Assembly: GCA_965217265.1 (NCBI GenBank)
Contig: CBDCHP010000018.1
Coordinates: 806,001 to 870,000 of the forward strand
DNA length: 64,000 bases
Direction: 5' to 3'
Source of the DNA: JAGRGG01 sp965217265
GTDB taxonomy: Bacteria > Pseudomonadota > Alphaproteobacteria > Geminicoccales > Geminicoccaceae
Part shown: piece by piece, positions 16,452-24,296 of the stretch
How positions within the stretch are numbered: position 1 is the first letter of the stretch
Layout: each line of letters starts with the position of its first letter
Notes under the pieces: generated by a model
Told to the model about the DNA's origin: nothing
Databases searched by the model: none
Seen by the model: the letters and a program-made list of their open reading frames with translations, nothing else
Position numbers and translations under genes: made by a program

Positions 16452-18005
16452 AACCTCCGGCGTAAGCTCTTGCGTGTGCAAAGTCTTGCCGTCGATGTCG
16501 TTCAGCCTGACGGTCATGGTCCCGTCGGCCGCGGCGATGTCGACTTGGCCGAAGAACTGGAGGCCGGCGAACGGCGAGAGGTTGGACTGTCCCTCGGGCG
16601 GGGCCTTCACGAATACGGCCTCGGGGCCGAAGGTGTTGTCGAGCTTGTTCGGGCCGAAGGAGCCTGAGTTGAGCGGGCCTGAGACGAACTCCCAGAACGG
16701 CTTGAACTCCTTGTACTGTGCCTTGGCCGGATCGTAGCGGTGCGCCGCCGTGTAGTGGACGTCGGCGGTGAGCCAGACGACGTTCTGGACAGCCTGGTCG
16801 CGGATGAAGGTGAGGAGGTCGGCAATCTCCAGTTCGCGCGCCGCCGGCGGGCCGTCCTTCAGCGCCACGGCCTCGAATCCCTTCTTCGCCTTGGAGTCGC
16901 TGTAGACGATGAGGCCGAGCGGCATGTCGGAGGCGATCACCTTCCAGGTCGCCTGCGAGTTCTTGAGCGCGTCCTTCAGCCACGCCACCTGCCGCGCGCC
17001 CAAGATGTGCAGTTCCGGCGCCATCGTCGTCGGCTGCACGTCGGCGTTGTCACCGCGGTAGCTGCGCATGTCGATGCGAAAAACTTCGAGTTGCGGCCCG
17101 TAGGCGAAGCTCTCGTAGAGGCGCTGCGGGTCGAGCGGGTGGCGGCGGACCGGCATGTAGTCCATGAAGGCGCGCATCCCCCGCGCGGCGAGGAGGGCGC
17201 CCGAACCCTCCCTATAGCGCTCGTCGTCGTCCTTTCGCATCCCCCAGTACCAGTTGTTGGTGACTTCGTGGTCGTCCCACTGGGCCAGCATCGGCACCTC
17301 GGCGTTGAAGCGGCGAAGGTTGTCGTCCATCAGGTTGTAGGCGTACTGGCCGTAATACTCGGGCAGCGTCTCGGCGACCTTCGACTTGGCCTCGGTGGTG
17401 ACGTTCTTCCAGACCCGGCCGTCCTCGGCCTCGGCTTCGGCCTCGATCGGCCCGTCGGCGTAGATCGTGTCGCCGGAGTGGATGAAGAAGTTCGGCCGCA
17501 GCTTGCGCATGGCCTCGTAGATGCGCATCCCGCCGAAGTCGGGGTTGATGCCCCAGCCTTGCCCGGCGGTGTCGCCCGACCAGACGAAGCGCAAGTCGCG
17601 TGCCTCGCTCGGCGGGGTCAGGAACGAGCCCACGAGCGTCTCGCTCTCGCCCTTGAGGTCGGAAAGGTCGAGAAAGCGCACCTCGTAGAACACGCGCTGG
17701 CCCGGCGGCAGGTCGCCGATGTCCAGCTTGGCGGTGAGGTCGGTGTCGGGCAGGGCGTCGACGACGGGGGCTGCGGTCGCGTCCTTCATCCCTTCGGTCG
17801 TGGCGTAGCGGACCAGCATCCGCGCCGGCCGGTCGGCGCGCGACCAGACCATCGCCCGCCCGGCGCGGACGTCGCCGGCCTGGACGCCGTAGGGCGCCTT
17901 GACGATCGAGGTCTCGGCACGGGCCAGGGCGGGGGCGAAGCAGGCGCCGCCGACGAGGGCGGCGCCCTGCACGAAGCGGCGGCGGGTGGGCAGGGTCAGC
18001 GACAT
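16449..18005 (-). CDS. phoD: Tat-exported PhoD-family alkaline phosphatase/phosphodiesterase
   Basis: The protein has 518 residues. The N-terminus TRRRFVQGAALVGGACFAPA is a twin-arginine signal, so the enzyme is folded and metallated before export to the periplasm. PhoD metallophosphoesterase motifs are evident: the N-terminal PhoD domain (GVQAGDVRAGRAMVWSRAD), SGDTIYADGP, AQWDDHEVTNNWYW, and LTADVHYTAAHRYDP near the C-terminus. The family hydrolyses phosphomono- and diesters using Ca/Fe and is often PhoB-induced. No Pho box was evident in the few bases visible upstream at 18006-18075. It stands alone, convergent with the SDR gene. Confidence 0.94.
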   Translation of the reverse strand: MSLTLPTRRRFVQGAALVGGACFAPALARAETSIVKAPYGVQAGDVRAGRAMVWSRADRPARMLVRYATTEGMKDATAAPVVDALPDTDLTAKLDIGDLPPGQRVFYEVRFLDLSDLKGESETLVGSFLTPPSEARDLRFVWSGDTAGQGWGINPDFGGMRIYEAMRKLRPNFFIHSGDTIYADGPIEAEAEAEDGRVWKNVTTEAKSKVAETLPEYYGQYAYNLMDDNLRRFNAEVPMLAQWDDHEVTNNWYWGMRKDDDERYREGSGALLAARGMRAFMDYMPVRRHPLDPQRLYESFAYGPQLEVFRIDMRSYRGDNADVQPTTMAPELHILGARQVAWLKDALKNSQATWKVIASDMPLGLIVYSDSKAKKGFEAVALKDGPPAARELEIADLLTFIRDQAVQNVVWLTADVHYTAAHRYDPAKAQYKEFKPFWEFVSGPLNSGSFGPNKLDNTFGPEAVFVKAPPEGQSNLSPFAGLQFFGQVDIAAADGTMTVRLNDIDGKTLHTQELTPEV

Positions 18006-18075
18006 GGGTAGGCTCCTCCGTACGTCGTTGCCCCGAAAACTAGCCGCCGCTCATGACGAGATGATGCGTATCGGG

Positions 18076-18390
18076 TTACAAGCGCCCGAGACGACGGCCC
18101 AACCGGCGGGCGTTGCCCCGGGTCTTGGCGTGGTAGGGCTTGAGCGCCGCCCCGACGAGCGACAAGGGCGTCGCCCCGCCCTTCAGCAGCCCCCGGTTGA
18201 AGGCCAGGGCGGCGTCGAAGGCGGCTTTTTGCTTCTCCGCCACCATGCCGTTCGTCTCGCGCGCCACGCCGCGGCCTTGCGGCCCGAGCGACGCGACCAT
18301 CCAGGTGCGCGCGGCGATGGTGAACCACGCCGAGGCCGCCATCTCATTGTAGCGCAGCCAGTACCGGCTGGCCTCCCAGGGATCGTACAT
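18076..18390 (-). CDS. Small hypothetical protein (phasin-like size and character)
   Basis: The ATG at 18390 has GAGG nine bases upstream; a GTG five codons earlier is the alternative. The 104-residue protein starts MYDPWEASRYWLRYNEMAASAW, a helix rich in aromatic and small residues, and ends in a basic tail (KTRGNARRLGRRLGRL). The N-terminal Trp/Tyr-rich amphipathic helix is reminiscent of granule-associated phasin-like or poly-hydroxyalkanoate-linked proteins, but there is not enough to assign this. It lies upstream of phoD on the same strand (70 bp gap) and downstream of rpsU. Confidence 0.65.
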   Translation of the reverse strand: MYDPWEASRYWLRYNEMAASAWFTIAARTWMVASLGPQGRGVARETNGMVAEKQKAAFDAALAFNRGLLKGGATPLSLVGAALKPYHAKTRGNARRLGRRLGRL

Positions 18391-18484
18391 CGCGCGAAAC
18401 CTCACCGTCGAGCCGATCCAGACGGGGGATCGGCTTATTGCATTGCAGCATCAACCGGGCGAGGCGGCGCAAGGTTCCGTAGAT

Positions 18485-18510
18485 GCAAAACGCCGGCCAC
18501 TCAGGACCGG
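18485..18510 (-). terminator. Rho-independent terminator of rpsU
   Basis: On the minus strand CGCCGGTCCTGAGTGGCCGG, completed by CG, forms a 6-bp GC stem (CGCCGG/CCGGCG) with a 10-base loop, followed by TTTT at 18488-18485. It lies 37 bases after the rpsU stop. Confidence 0.7.
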
Positions 18511-18546
18511 CGCTGCATACCGTCGATAGGTCGGCCCTGAGACGGC

Positions 18547-18765
18547 TTAAAGCTCGTCGCGCTCGGCGCGCTTGCGCAACAACTTACGATAGCGGCGCAC
18601 GGCCTCGGCCTTCTCGCGCGCGCGGCGTTCGGAGGGCTTCTCGTAGTGGCGACGCATACGCATTTCGCGATAGAGACCCTCGCGTTGCATCTTCTTCTTG
18701 AGCGCGCGCAGCGCCTGATCGACGTTGTTGTCGCGAACTTGAACTTCGACGGTGATAGCACTCAC
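18547..18765 (-). CDS. rpsU: 30S ribosomal protein S21
   Basis: The start is a GTG at 18765, giving a 72-residue product, the correct size for S21; the longer in-frame opening upstream does not look like coding sequence. The sequence VEVQVRDNNVDQALRALKKK followed by QREGLYREMRMRRHYEKPSE is typical of alphaproteobacterial S21, with the basic Arg-rich tail RRYRKLLRKRAERDEL. S21 sits on the 30S platform and helps initiation. A hairpin with a T-run follows the stop. Confidence 0.95.
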   Translation of the reverse strand: MSAITVEVQVRDNNVDQALRALKKKMQREGLYREMRMRRHYEKPSERRAREKAEAVRRYRKLLRKRAERDEL

Positions 18766-18873
18766 TCCAGCCTTGGGACGCGGCAGGACGGTCCTGCGCA
18801 CGAAACAACGAAAGGGTTGCCCCCTCGCGGGGGCATTCGGCCGAGATATAGCCGATCGCCCGCCCGTGGACAA

Positions 18874-19022
18874 GGCCGTCGCGTAGCGCCCGCCGCGGTG
18901 CGAGGCGCCGATCCTATCCCGCCAGAGCGCGCCGCGACAAGATCGACCGCATCGAAGGTATCTCTGCCAAGATCGACGTCGTGCAGCACAACGTCGTTCA
19001 CACGCTAGAGCCGAACATCTAG
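18874..19022 (+). other. Possible short gene remnant
   Basis: Between rpsU and the VOC dioxygenase one plus-strand frame reads DKIDRIEGISAKIDVVQHNV...EPNI and stops at TAG 19020-19022. The heptad-like spacing looks like the end of a real helical protein, but there is no start codon with a ribosome site and no upstream body. It may be a relic of a lost gene; chance coding is also possible. Confidence 0.25.
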
Positions 19023-19038
19023 GCGCGCGCGGCGTTCA

Positions 19039-19956
19039 TCAGACCGTCAGCGGCGGCAGGGCGTCTTCGATCCGCGCCCGCAGCGGCTCGTGCTGCGGCG
19101 GCAGCTTCAAGGCGGTGCCGAGGCTCGCCGCGTCCTCGTCGGTGAGAAAGCCCGGCCCGTCGGTCGCCACCTCGAACAGGACCCCGCCCGGCGTGCGAAA
19201 GTAGATCGCGTGGAAGTATTGCCGGTCGATCACCGGCGTCACCGCGTGCCCGGCCTTGGCGATCGCCGCGCGCAACGCCGCCTGCGCCGCCCGGTCGGGC
19301 ACCGAGAAGGCGACGTGATGCACCGAGCCCGCCCCCGTCGAGGCGTCGGGCGCCTCCGGATCGACCAGGATGTCGACCACGCCGGCACCGTTGTGGCCGT
19401 GCCTGACGTAGCGCGTCCGCGGCCCGTCCGCGTGCGCTCGCGCGTAGCCGAACAGGTCGGTGAGCACGGCCGCCGTCGGCCCCGCCTCGCGCAAGTGCAG
19501 CTCGACCCCGCCGAAGCCGTGGATCGCGTGCGCCGCGTCGCCGTAGCCTTCGCGCGCGTCGTGCGCCACCTCGATCAACGCCAGCCTTGTTCCGTCCGGG
19601 TCGGCAAAGCGCAGCGACGGCGCGTCGAAGGCGGGGGCATCCCCGACCTCGACCCCGGCCGCCGCCAAGCGGTCCCGCCAGTAGGCGAGCGAGCCCTCGG
19701 GAACGGCGAAGTAGGTCGTGCGCGTCTCGCCGACGCCTTCGCGTCCCGGCGCCATCCCCTCCCAGGGAAAGAAGGTCATCACGCTGCCGGGCGTGCCGGT
19801 CGCGTCGCCGTAGTAGAGGTGGTAGGTGCCCGGGTCGTCGAAGTTAACCGTCTTCTTGACGAGCCTCAGACCCAAGGTCTTGGTGTAGAAGTCGAGGTTG
19901 CGCTGCGCCGGACCGCTGATCGCGGTCACGTGGTGCAAGCCGTTGACGCCGTTCAT
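19039..19956 (-). CDS. VOC-family ring-cleaving dioxygenase
   Basis: The 305-residue protein is made of two vicinal-oxygen-chelate repeats. The first begins LHHVTAISG and contains NLDFYTKTLGLRLVKKTVNF and PGTYHLYYGD; the second has VHHVAFSVPDRAAQ and ends with GGVLFEVATDGPGF. Metal ligands are the His of HHVTA, the His of HHVAF and the Glu of FEVAT. The family includes hydroquinone-cleaving MhqO-type enzymes that use Fe(II). The likely role is detoxifying quinones or aromatic diols in the cytosol. It stands alone; the 86 bp upstream separate it from a palindromic element. Confidence 0.9.
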   Translation of the reverse strand: MNGVNGLHHVTAISGPAQRNLDFYTKTLGLRLVKKTVNFDDPGTYHLYYGDATGTPGSVMTFFPWEGMAPGREGVGETRTTYFAVPEGSLAYWRDRLAAAGVEVGDAPAFDAPSLRFADPDGTRLALIEVAHDAREGYGDAAHAIHGFGGVELHLREAGPTAAVLTDLFGYARAHADGPRTRYVRHGHNGAGVVDILVDPEAPDASTGAGSVHHVAFSVPDRAAQAALRAAIAKAGHAVTPVIDRQYFHAIYFRTPGGVLFEVATDGPGFLTDEDAASLGTALKLPPQHEPLRARIEDALPPLTV

Positions 19957-20042
19957 CTGCCGTCTCCTTCGTTCAGGCGACTAGATGGCTATGAACGTCA
20001 TGCGAACGAGTGCTCGTTCTTGCACGCTTTGTTTCTGAATCG

Positions 20043-20192
20043 TGAACGCTTCGCGTGCGCTGGCGCGCGGCCTTTTTCTCTTTTTTGCTTTTGCCCGAGA
20101 CTGGCCCTCGGCGTTGCGGCCAATCACCTAGGTTAACACTTGTAAAAACAAAGAAGAGAAAGCCCGCGCGGCAGCGCACGCGAAGCGTTCTA
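20043..20192. repeat. Palindromic intergenic element, copy C
   Basis: The left arm is TGAACGCTTCGCGTGCGCTG with GCGCGCGGCC and a T tract; the right arm ends GCACGCGAAGCGTTCTA. The core GGCCCTCGGCGTTGCGGCCA followed by GTTAACACT matches copies E and G. The TAG stop of the PhnP-like gene occupies the right end (20190-20192). Its left neighbour is the start of the VOC gene, so here only one flanking gene ends in the element. Confidence 0.8.
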
Positions 20193-20966
20193 TCCCTTTG
20201 CCTCGACGACCAGCCCGTCGTAGGCCGGTCGCACGTGTTCCGGCAGCCGCGACGCCCAGTCGGCGTAATCGACCTCGTGGTTCATGTGGACGAGGTAGGT
20301 GATGCGCGGCCGCAGGCGCTCGACCCAGCCGAGCGTCATGTCGAGGTGGGCGTGCGACGGGTGCGGCTTGTCGCGAAGGGCGTCGACGATCCAGACGTCG
20401 ACCCCTTCGAGGATTTGAAACGCCTCGTCCGACAGGCCGTCCGTGTCGGTCGAGTAGCCGAACGGGCCGATGCGAAACCCCCAGCTCTCGCCGCGGCCGT
20501 GCTTTTGCCGAAACGGCACGAGTTCGACCGGGCCGACGTTGAACGGACCAAGGATCGGCCGCGCGTCGATGTCGGGGCGCCAGAAGCCGTGCGTCCCCCC
20601 GCCGCCCTCGAAGGCGTAGGCAAAGCGGCTTCGAATGCGCTCGAACACCGCGGCGTCGGCATAAGTCAAAATGCGCGCGCGCATGACGTTGTTGATCTGC
20701 CGCAGATCGTCGAGCCCGTGGACGTGGTCGGCGTGGGCGTGGGTGTAGACCAGCGCGTCGACGGCGCCGATCCCGGCGCGCAGGCACTGCTGGCGCAGGT
20801 CGGGGCCGGTGTCGAACAGGATGCGCTGCCCGCACGCCTCGACGAAGATGCTCGTGCGCAGCCGCTTGTTCCTTGGGTCATCCGACGTGCAGACCGGGCA
20901 GGTGCAGCCGATCTGCGGCACGCCGGCCGAGGTGCCGCAGCCGAGGACGGTGACCTTCACGCGCAT
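20190..20966 (-). CDS. PhnP-like metallo-beta-lactamase-fold hydrolase
   Basis: I use the ATG at 20966 (MRVKVTVLGCGTSAGVPQIG), which matches the family start; a GTG twelve codons upstream is the alternative. The 258-residue protein has the metallo-beta-lactamase ligands THAHADHVHGLDD, the later HAHLD, and HMNHEVD near the end. The early CTCPVC cysteines are typical of PhnP-type proteins, which bind an extra zinc there. Such enzymes hydrolyse cyclic phosphodiesters and related esters. Many alphaproteobacteria carry a homologue next to tatD, but no tatD or metG gene is near here. Cytosolic. Confidence 0.9.
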   Translation of the reverse strand: MRVKVTVLGCGTSAGVPQIGCTCPVCTSDDPRNKRLRTSIFVEACGQRILFDTGPDLRQQCLRAGIGAVDALVYTHAHADHVHGLDDLRQINNVMRARILTYADAAVFERIRSRFAYAFEGGGGTHGFWRPDIDARPILGPFNVGPVELVPFRQKHGRGESWGFRIGPFGYSTDTDGLSDEAFQILEGVDVWIVDALRDKPHPSHAHLDMTLGWVERLRPRITYLVHMNHEVDYADWASRLPEHVRPAYDGLVVEAKG

Positions 20967-21282
20967 GGACGGGGCCTTGATCCGACAAGAAATATTTTGC
21001 ACACGTCGAGGCCGAAAGAAACTTGCACGGCGCGCTCAATCCGATGGTTTTGCTCTGTTCGCTCGTCGCTTCATATAGGCTGCAAGATCAAGATGTCGGC
21101 GACGCTCTGGCGCTGCATCGACAACGTCGCGCCGCCCCGCTCTGCCGACTTCGCCCGGGCTTGGCCCGACGTTGGTGCACGGGCTCTTGCGGCAGGGCAG
21201 GCCTCAACCTGGATACCTAAGAGCGGCAACGGCCGCGTGCGAGCGGGCTTTTGCAACGCCTGAGTCGACACGACGACGCGTC
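20967..21282. other. Intergenic stretch with degraded sequence
   Basis: No convincing gene was found. A 56-codon plus-strand frame (ATG 21093 to 21263) has reasonable codon use but no recognised motif and a poor ribosome site. The stretch leads directly into an IS1-type fragment and the damaged gltS locus, so it is likely the left edge of the eroded accessory zone. Confidence 0.4.
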
Positions 21283-21555
21283 TCAAAGTCCGCCCCCGAC
21301 GTGATCGGGGGGGCCGACCGACACAATCCGGTCGCTTGGCACCCCTGCCTCGGCTTTAGCCCCAGCCTGACGAACCCAGCGCATGACGCCTTCGTCTCGC
21401 TTCAACCAGTTGGCCCCCGTGCGATGCATCGACACGCCCGACGCGTAGAGCTTGAGCGCCATCTGGCGGGTGGCGGCGCTGTGACCACGGGGGGTCGTTC
21501 GCGTGAAGTTGCGGCCGCAGTCCTTGCACCTGCGCCGCCGCAAGCCGGGCGGCAC
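21283..21555 (-). pseudogene. IS1-type transposase N-terminal fragment
   Basis: The frame encodes RRRRCKDCGRNFTRTTPRGH, then MALKLYASGVSMHRTGANWL and GVMRWVRQAGAKAE. This is the zinc-finger/helix-turn-helix part of an IS1-type InsA protein, close in layout to the intact copy at 26653 but clearly another element (RTTPRGHSAATRQ versus TDTPPRGMPLRLK). The first zinc-finger cysteine pair is missing, and no InsB-like catalytic part follows. It is a truncated leftover of a past insertion, next to the split gltS. Confidence 0.7.
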
Positions 21556-21706
21556 GGCTTATCATCGAATGCCCGTTCCGTGCCCTTGCCTGAGGTTGTC
21601 CCCAGCTTTGCGCTGCTAACGTCAGACTATTATTTTGCCTCCCGCGCCGCTACGCATCCAGAACGCGACAAAGAGTAAATAAACCCGACGAGGGGAGGGC
21701 ACCAAG

Positions 21707-21972
21707 ATGGCCGCGACGTTTCCCGGCGTCATCGCGTTCGCGCTGATGGCCGTCATGCTGCTGGCGGGCAGCCGGCTCAGGGCCCGGCTGCGTTTTCTCC
21801 AGGCCGCGCTGATCCCGCCCAGCATCATCGGCGGCGTGCTCGGCTTCATCCTCCTCTCGCTCGGGGCCATTCCCGGCTTCGGGCCCGGCGACTTCACCGT
21901 CCTCACCTTTCACTTCTTCACGCTGAGCTTCATGGCCCTGTGCCTGACCGGCAACCCGCCCGGCGGGCTTGT
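21707..21972 (+). pseudogene. gltS: Sodium/glutamate symporter gene, 5' fragment
   Basis: A good ribosome site (GGGGAGGG) precedes the ATG. The roughly 88 residues FALMAVMLLAGSRLRARLRF, FLQAALIPPSIIGGVLGFIL and FTVLTFHFFTLSFMALCLTG match the first helices of GltS-type glutamate/sodium symporters. Codon use and GC content change abruptly at about 21970, where an AT-rich segment begins. A C-terminal piece of the same family resumes at 23081. The middle of the carrier is missing, so this is a broken gene. The frame continues into the PadR gene, which would produce a chimaeric polypeptide if expressed. Confidence 0.7.
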
Positions 21973-22027
21973 CAATGCCATCTTGCATTTCTCCTACAAT
22001 GTGGTAATTTTCTGTGAGGGAAAACAA

Positions 22028-22384
22028 ATGCAACGCAGACGAATAATGGAAAATCAGTCACTTGGAAGTTTTGAAGCAGCTGCACTTGCAGCAGTGATGA
22101 GGCTAGGCAATGAAGCTTATGGAATAGCTATAGGGAAAGAGATTCTAGCACGTACTGGCAAAGAACCTTCTATAGGAGCTATTTACACTACACTAGAGAG
22201 ACTGGAAAAAAAGGGATTTTTAGCCTCAAAATATGGTGAAGCTACAGCAAAAAGAGGCGGAAGAAGAAAGCGATACTTTTCTCTTACGGGTGAAGGTACT
22301 CAAGCACTAGAGGCGCATTGGGCAGGATCTTACAAGATGATGTCAGGCTTGTTTAAACCAGCCGGTGCGAGAGCATTTTCATGA
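22028..22384 (+). CDS. PadR-family transcriptional regulator in an AT-rich insert
   Basis: This 118-residue protein starts at ATG 22028 after GTGAGGGAAAACAA, a good ribosome site. The winged-helix PadR fold is clear: LGSFEAAALAAVMRLGNEAYG, IGKEILARTGKEPSIGAIYT, TLERLEKKGFLASKY and RGGRRKRYFSLTGEG. PadR proteins are small repressors that sense ligands or membrane stress. The gene is about 40 % GC inside a ~65-70 % GC genome and has been inserted within gltS, with an ATGA overlap to the next gene. PadR genes are often paired with a membrane protein of the 'permease prefix' type, as here. Confidence 0.88.
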   Translation: MQRRRIMENQSLGSFEAAALAAVMRLGNEAYGIAIGKEILARTGKEPSIGAIYTTLERLEKKGFLASKYGEATAKRGGRRKRYFSLTGEGTQALEAHWAGSYKMMSGLFKPAGARAFS

Positions 22385-22959
22385 GCATAAGAAACTACCT
22401 AAAAAATCCAATTCTATTGTACAAGCATTACCAATTCAGAAAACAGGCTAAAAGCATAGCTTATCAGCAAAGCATGATATTTAAATATGAATGCAAACCA
22501 TTAAGTTCACAAGATGTAAAAGCTTTAGAAAAAAGTTCTTTTGAATATCTCATGGGCGCTTACTTAAGGCAAATTAGTGTAAAAAAATCCTACAATGTAT
22601 ATTTGGAGTCGATAAGCAGTGAGAAAATAGTAGTTAGCACCTATATATGGCAGGATGTCAAAATAAATATTCTTGTAAATAAGAAAGACACTTACTATCC
22701 TCCAAGGAAAATTCACGCGATCTTGAAATTTATCTTGCCAGTATCTATTCAAGAAGGCTTTATTGGAGACATTGAAGAGCAATTTCTAGATATTTGTGAA
22801 GAGTGTGGAAAACCTACAGCTGTTAGATGGTACATTTGGCAGTTAATCTGGTCGGGTTTACCTATAGTTGTTGCTCAATGTGCAAAAGTATGCACAGCGC
22901 TTGGCGGTATAGTTGGATTACCCAAAATATTGTCTTGGCTGCATAAATTTATATATTAA
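22381..22959 (+). CDS. Permease-prefix-like membrane protein paired with PadR
   Basis: The protein has 192 residues and starts by a 4-bp overlap with padR. Residues 1-100 are hydrophilic and AT-codon rich. Then comes the block ILKFILPVSIQEGFIGDIEE QFL (split here; residues ~118-140) and the RWYIWQLIWSGLPIVVAQ helix. This resembles the short 'L-P-x-x-x-x-E-x-x-x-G-D-x-E-E' prefix domain found N-terminal to FtsX-like permeases that follow PadR regulators. Here no permease follows: the protein ends after one or two membrane helices. Together with PadR it is a mobile two-gene module of unknown role. Confidence 0.72.
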   Translation: MSIRNYLKNPILLYKHYQFRKQAKSIAYQQSMIFKYECKPLSSQDVKALEKSSFEYLMGAYLRQISVKKSYNVYLESISSEKIVVSTYIWQDVKINILVNKKDTYYPPRKIHAILKFILPVSIQEGFIGDIEEQFLDICEECGKPTAVRWYIWQLIWSGLPIVVAQCAKVCTALGGIVGLPKILSWLHKFIY

Positions 22960-23080
22960 TGCTTGGATATACATTGATAAAGCATAGGTTGACCACATTG
23001 GTTGTGGCCAAGCGCCCTAAGACAGCTACGGCCAGCCATGGCTAAAACTGTTAGAAATTATACTCCATCCTAGTTAAGTC

Positions 23081-23191
23081 ATGCTCGCCACCGCCGCTCT
23101 ATGCTTCCTGCTCGGTCAGCTGAGCGGGCGGCTGTGGCGCGAGCGGGCGGTCACCGCATTCGGCTGCTGCTGCGGCTCGACCGGCACGCCG
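23081..23191 (+). pseudogene. gltS: Sodium/glutamate symporter gene, 3' fragment
   Basis: GC-rich sequence resumes at about 23079. Frame 2 encodes ATAALCFLLGQLSGRLWRER and AVTAFGCCCGSTGTP, matching a C-terminal helix of GltS (compare FGxCTGTTP). After the STGTP block the frame loses similarity and the amidohydrolase fragment begins in another frame, so gltS also lost its true 3' end. Together with 21707-21972 this shows gltS was disrupted by insertion of the PadR module and by a deletion. Confidence 0.6.
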
Positions 23192-24296
23192 GCATGGAGG
23201 GCATCATGCTGGACGCCGACGGCCGCCCGACTGGCGAGCTGCAGGAGATGGCGGCGATGCACGGGGCCTTTCAGGCGCTCGATTTCAACATCTTCGATCT
23301 GGTGGCGTCGGTCGAGACGCTGGAGCGCTACGGCCGGATCGCGAGGCGGGCCGGGGTCACGACGATCACCGACTTGTTCAACCCGCTCACCGACGCCGGC
23401 GTCGCCGCGCTCGAAGCGGCCACCGCCCCGCCCGACTACCCGGTGCGCCTCGTGCCGGCGATGAGCGCCATGGCTTGGTCGGCCGAGGAGGGCGTCGGCC
23501 GTCTCCTCGAATGCCGCGCCAGGGGCAACGAGCGGCTGCACTTCGGCCCGGTCAAGATCATGACCGACGGCTCGATCCAGGGCTTCACCGCGCGGCTCAA
23601 GTGGCCGGGCTACTTCAACGGCAGCCCGAACGGCATCTGGAACGCCCCGCCGGACAGTCTGCGCGAGACGCTGCACGCCTACCACCAAGCGGGCGTGCAG
23701 GCGCATGTCCACACCAACGGCGACGAGGCGGTGGAGCTGATCCTCGACGCCGCCGAGGAGGCGCTCGGCTTTGGCCGCGTGCCGAACACCGCCACACCCT
23801 GCAGCACTGCCAGATCATCGACCACGCCCAGCTTCGCCGCACGACGCGGCTGGGCTTATGCCGCAACATGTTCGCCAACCACCTCTACTACTGGGGCGAC
23901 GTCCACCTGACCCGCACGCTGGGTTCCAAGCGCTCTGAGCGGCTGGAACCGCTGGCGTCGGCCGTGCGCTTGAATATCCCCGTCGCCATGCACTGCGACG
24001 CGCCGATCACGCCCCTGTCGCCCTTGTTCACCGCGTGGTGCGCCGTCAACCGCGAGACGGCGTCCGGCCACAGGCTCGGCCGGCACGAGGCGCTCGACGC
24101 GGCGCAGGCGCTGGGCGCGATCACGCTCGGCGCCGCCTACACGCTGAAGATGGACCATCTGGTCGGCAGCCTCGAAGTCGGCAAGTACGTCGACATGGCG
24201 GTGCTCGACGAGGACCCGCTCGCCTGCGCGCCGCACGACCTGAAGGACGTGCCCGTCCACGCCACAGTGCTCGGCGGCGTGGTCCATGAGGGGTGA
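23192..24296 (+). pseudogene. Amidohydrolase (YtcJ-like), 5'-truncated and frameshifted
   Basis: Similarity begins at about DADGRPTGELQEMA, where family members already have ~150-200 residues, so the 5' part is lost. The first frame runs to about 23790 with FGPVKIMTDGSIQGFTARLK and AHVHTNGDEAVELILDAAEE; the metal-site histidines of HVHTNGD are present. Near 23795 the reading frame shifts to another phase, which continues HRHTLQHCQIIDH, VAMHCDAPITPLSP, and the C-terminal GKYVDMAVLDEDPL. Both frames are clearly one protein, so the gene carries a frameshift and is not functional as it stands. The family hydrolyses N-acyl or formamide-type bonds. Confidence 0.8.

Noticed and set aside
18006..18075. 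Pho box upstream of phoD
   Set aside because: No pair of GTCAC-type repeats spaced 11 bp is visible in this gap, so phosphate control of phoD is not supported by sequence here.
21093..21263. 56-codon ORF before the IS1 fragment
   Set aside because: Weak ribosome site, no motif and a location in degraded sequence; not enough to call a gene.
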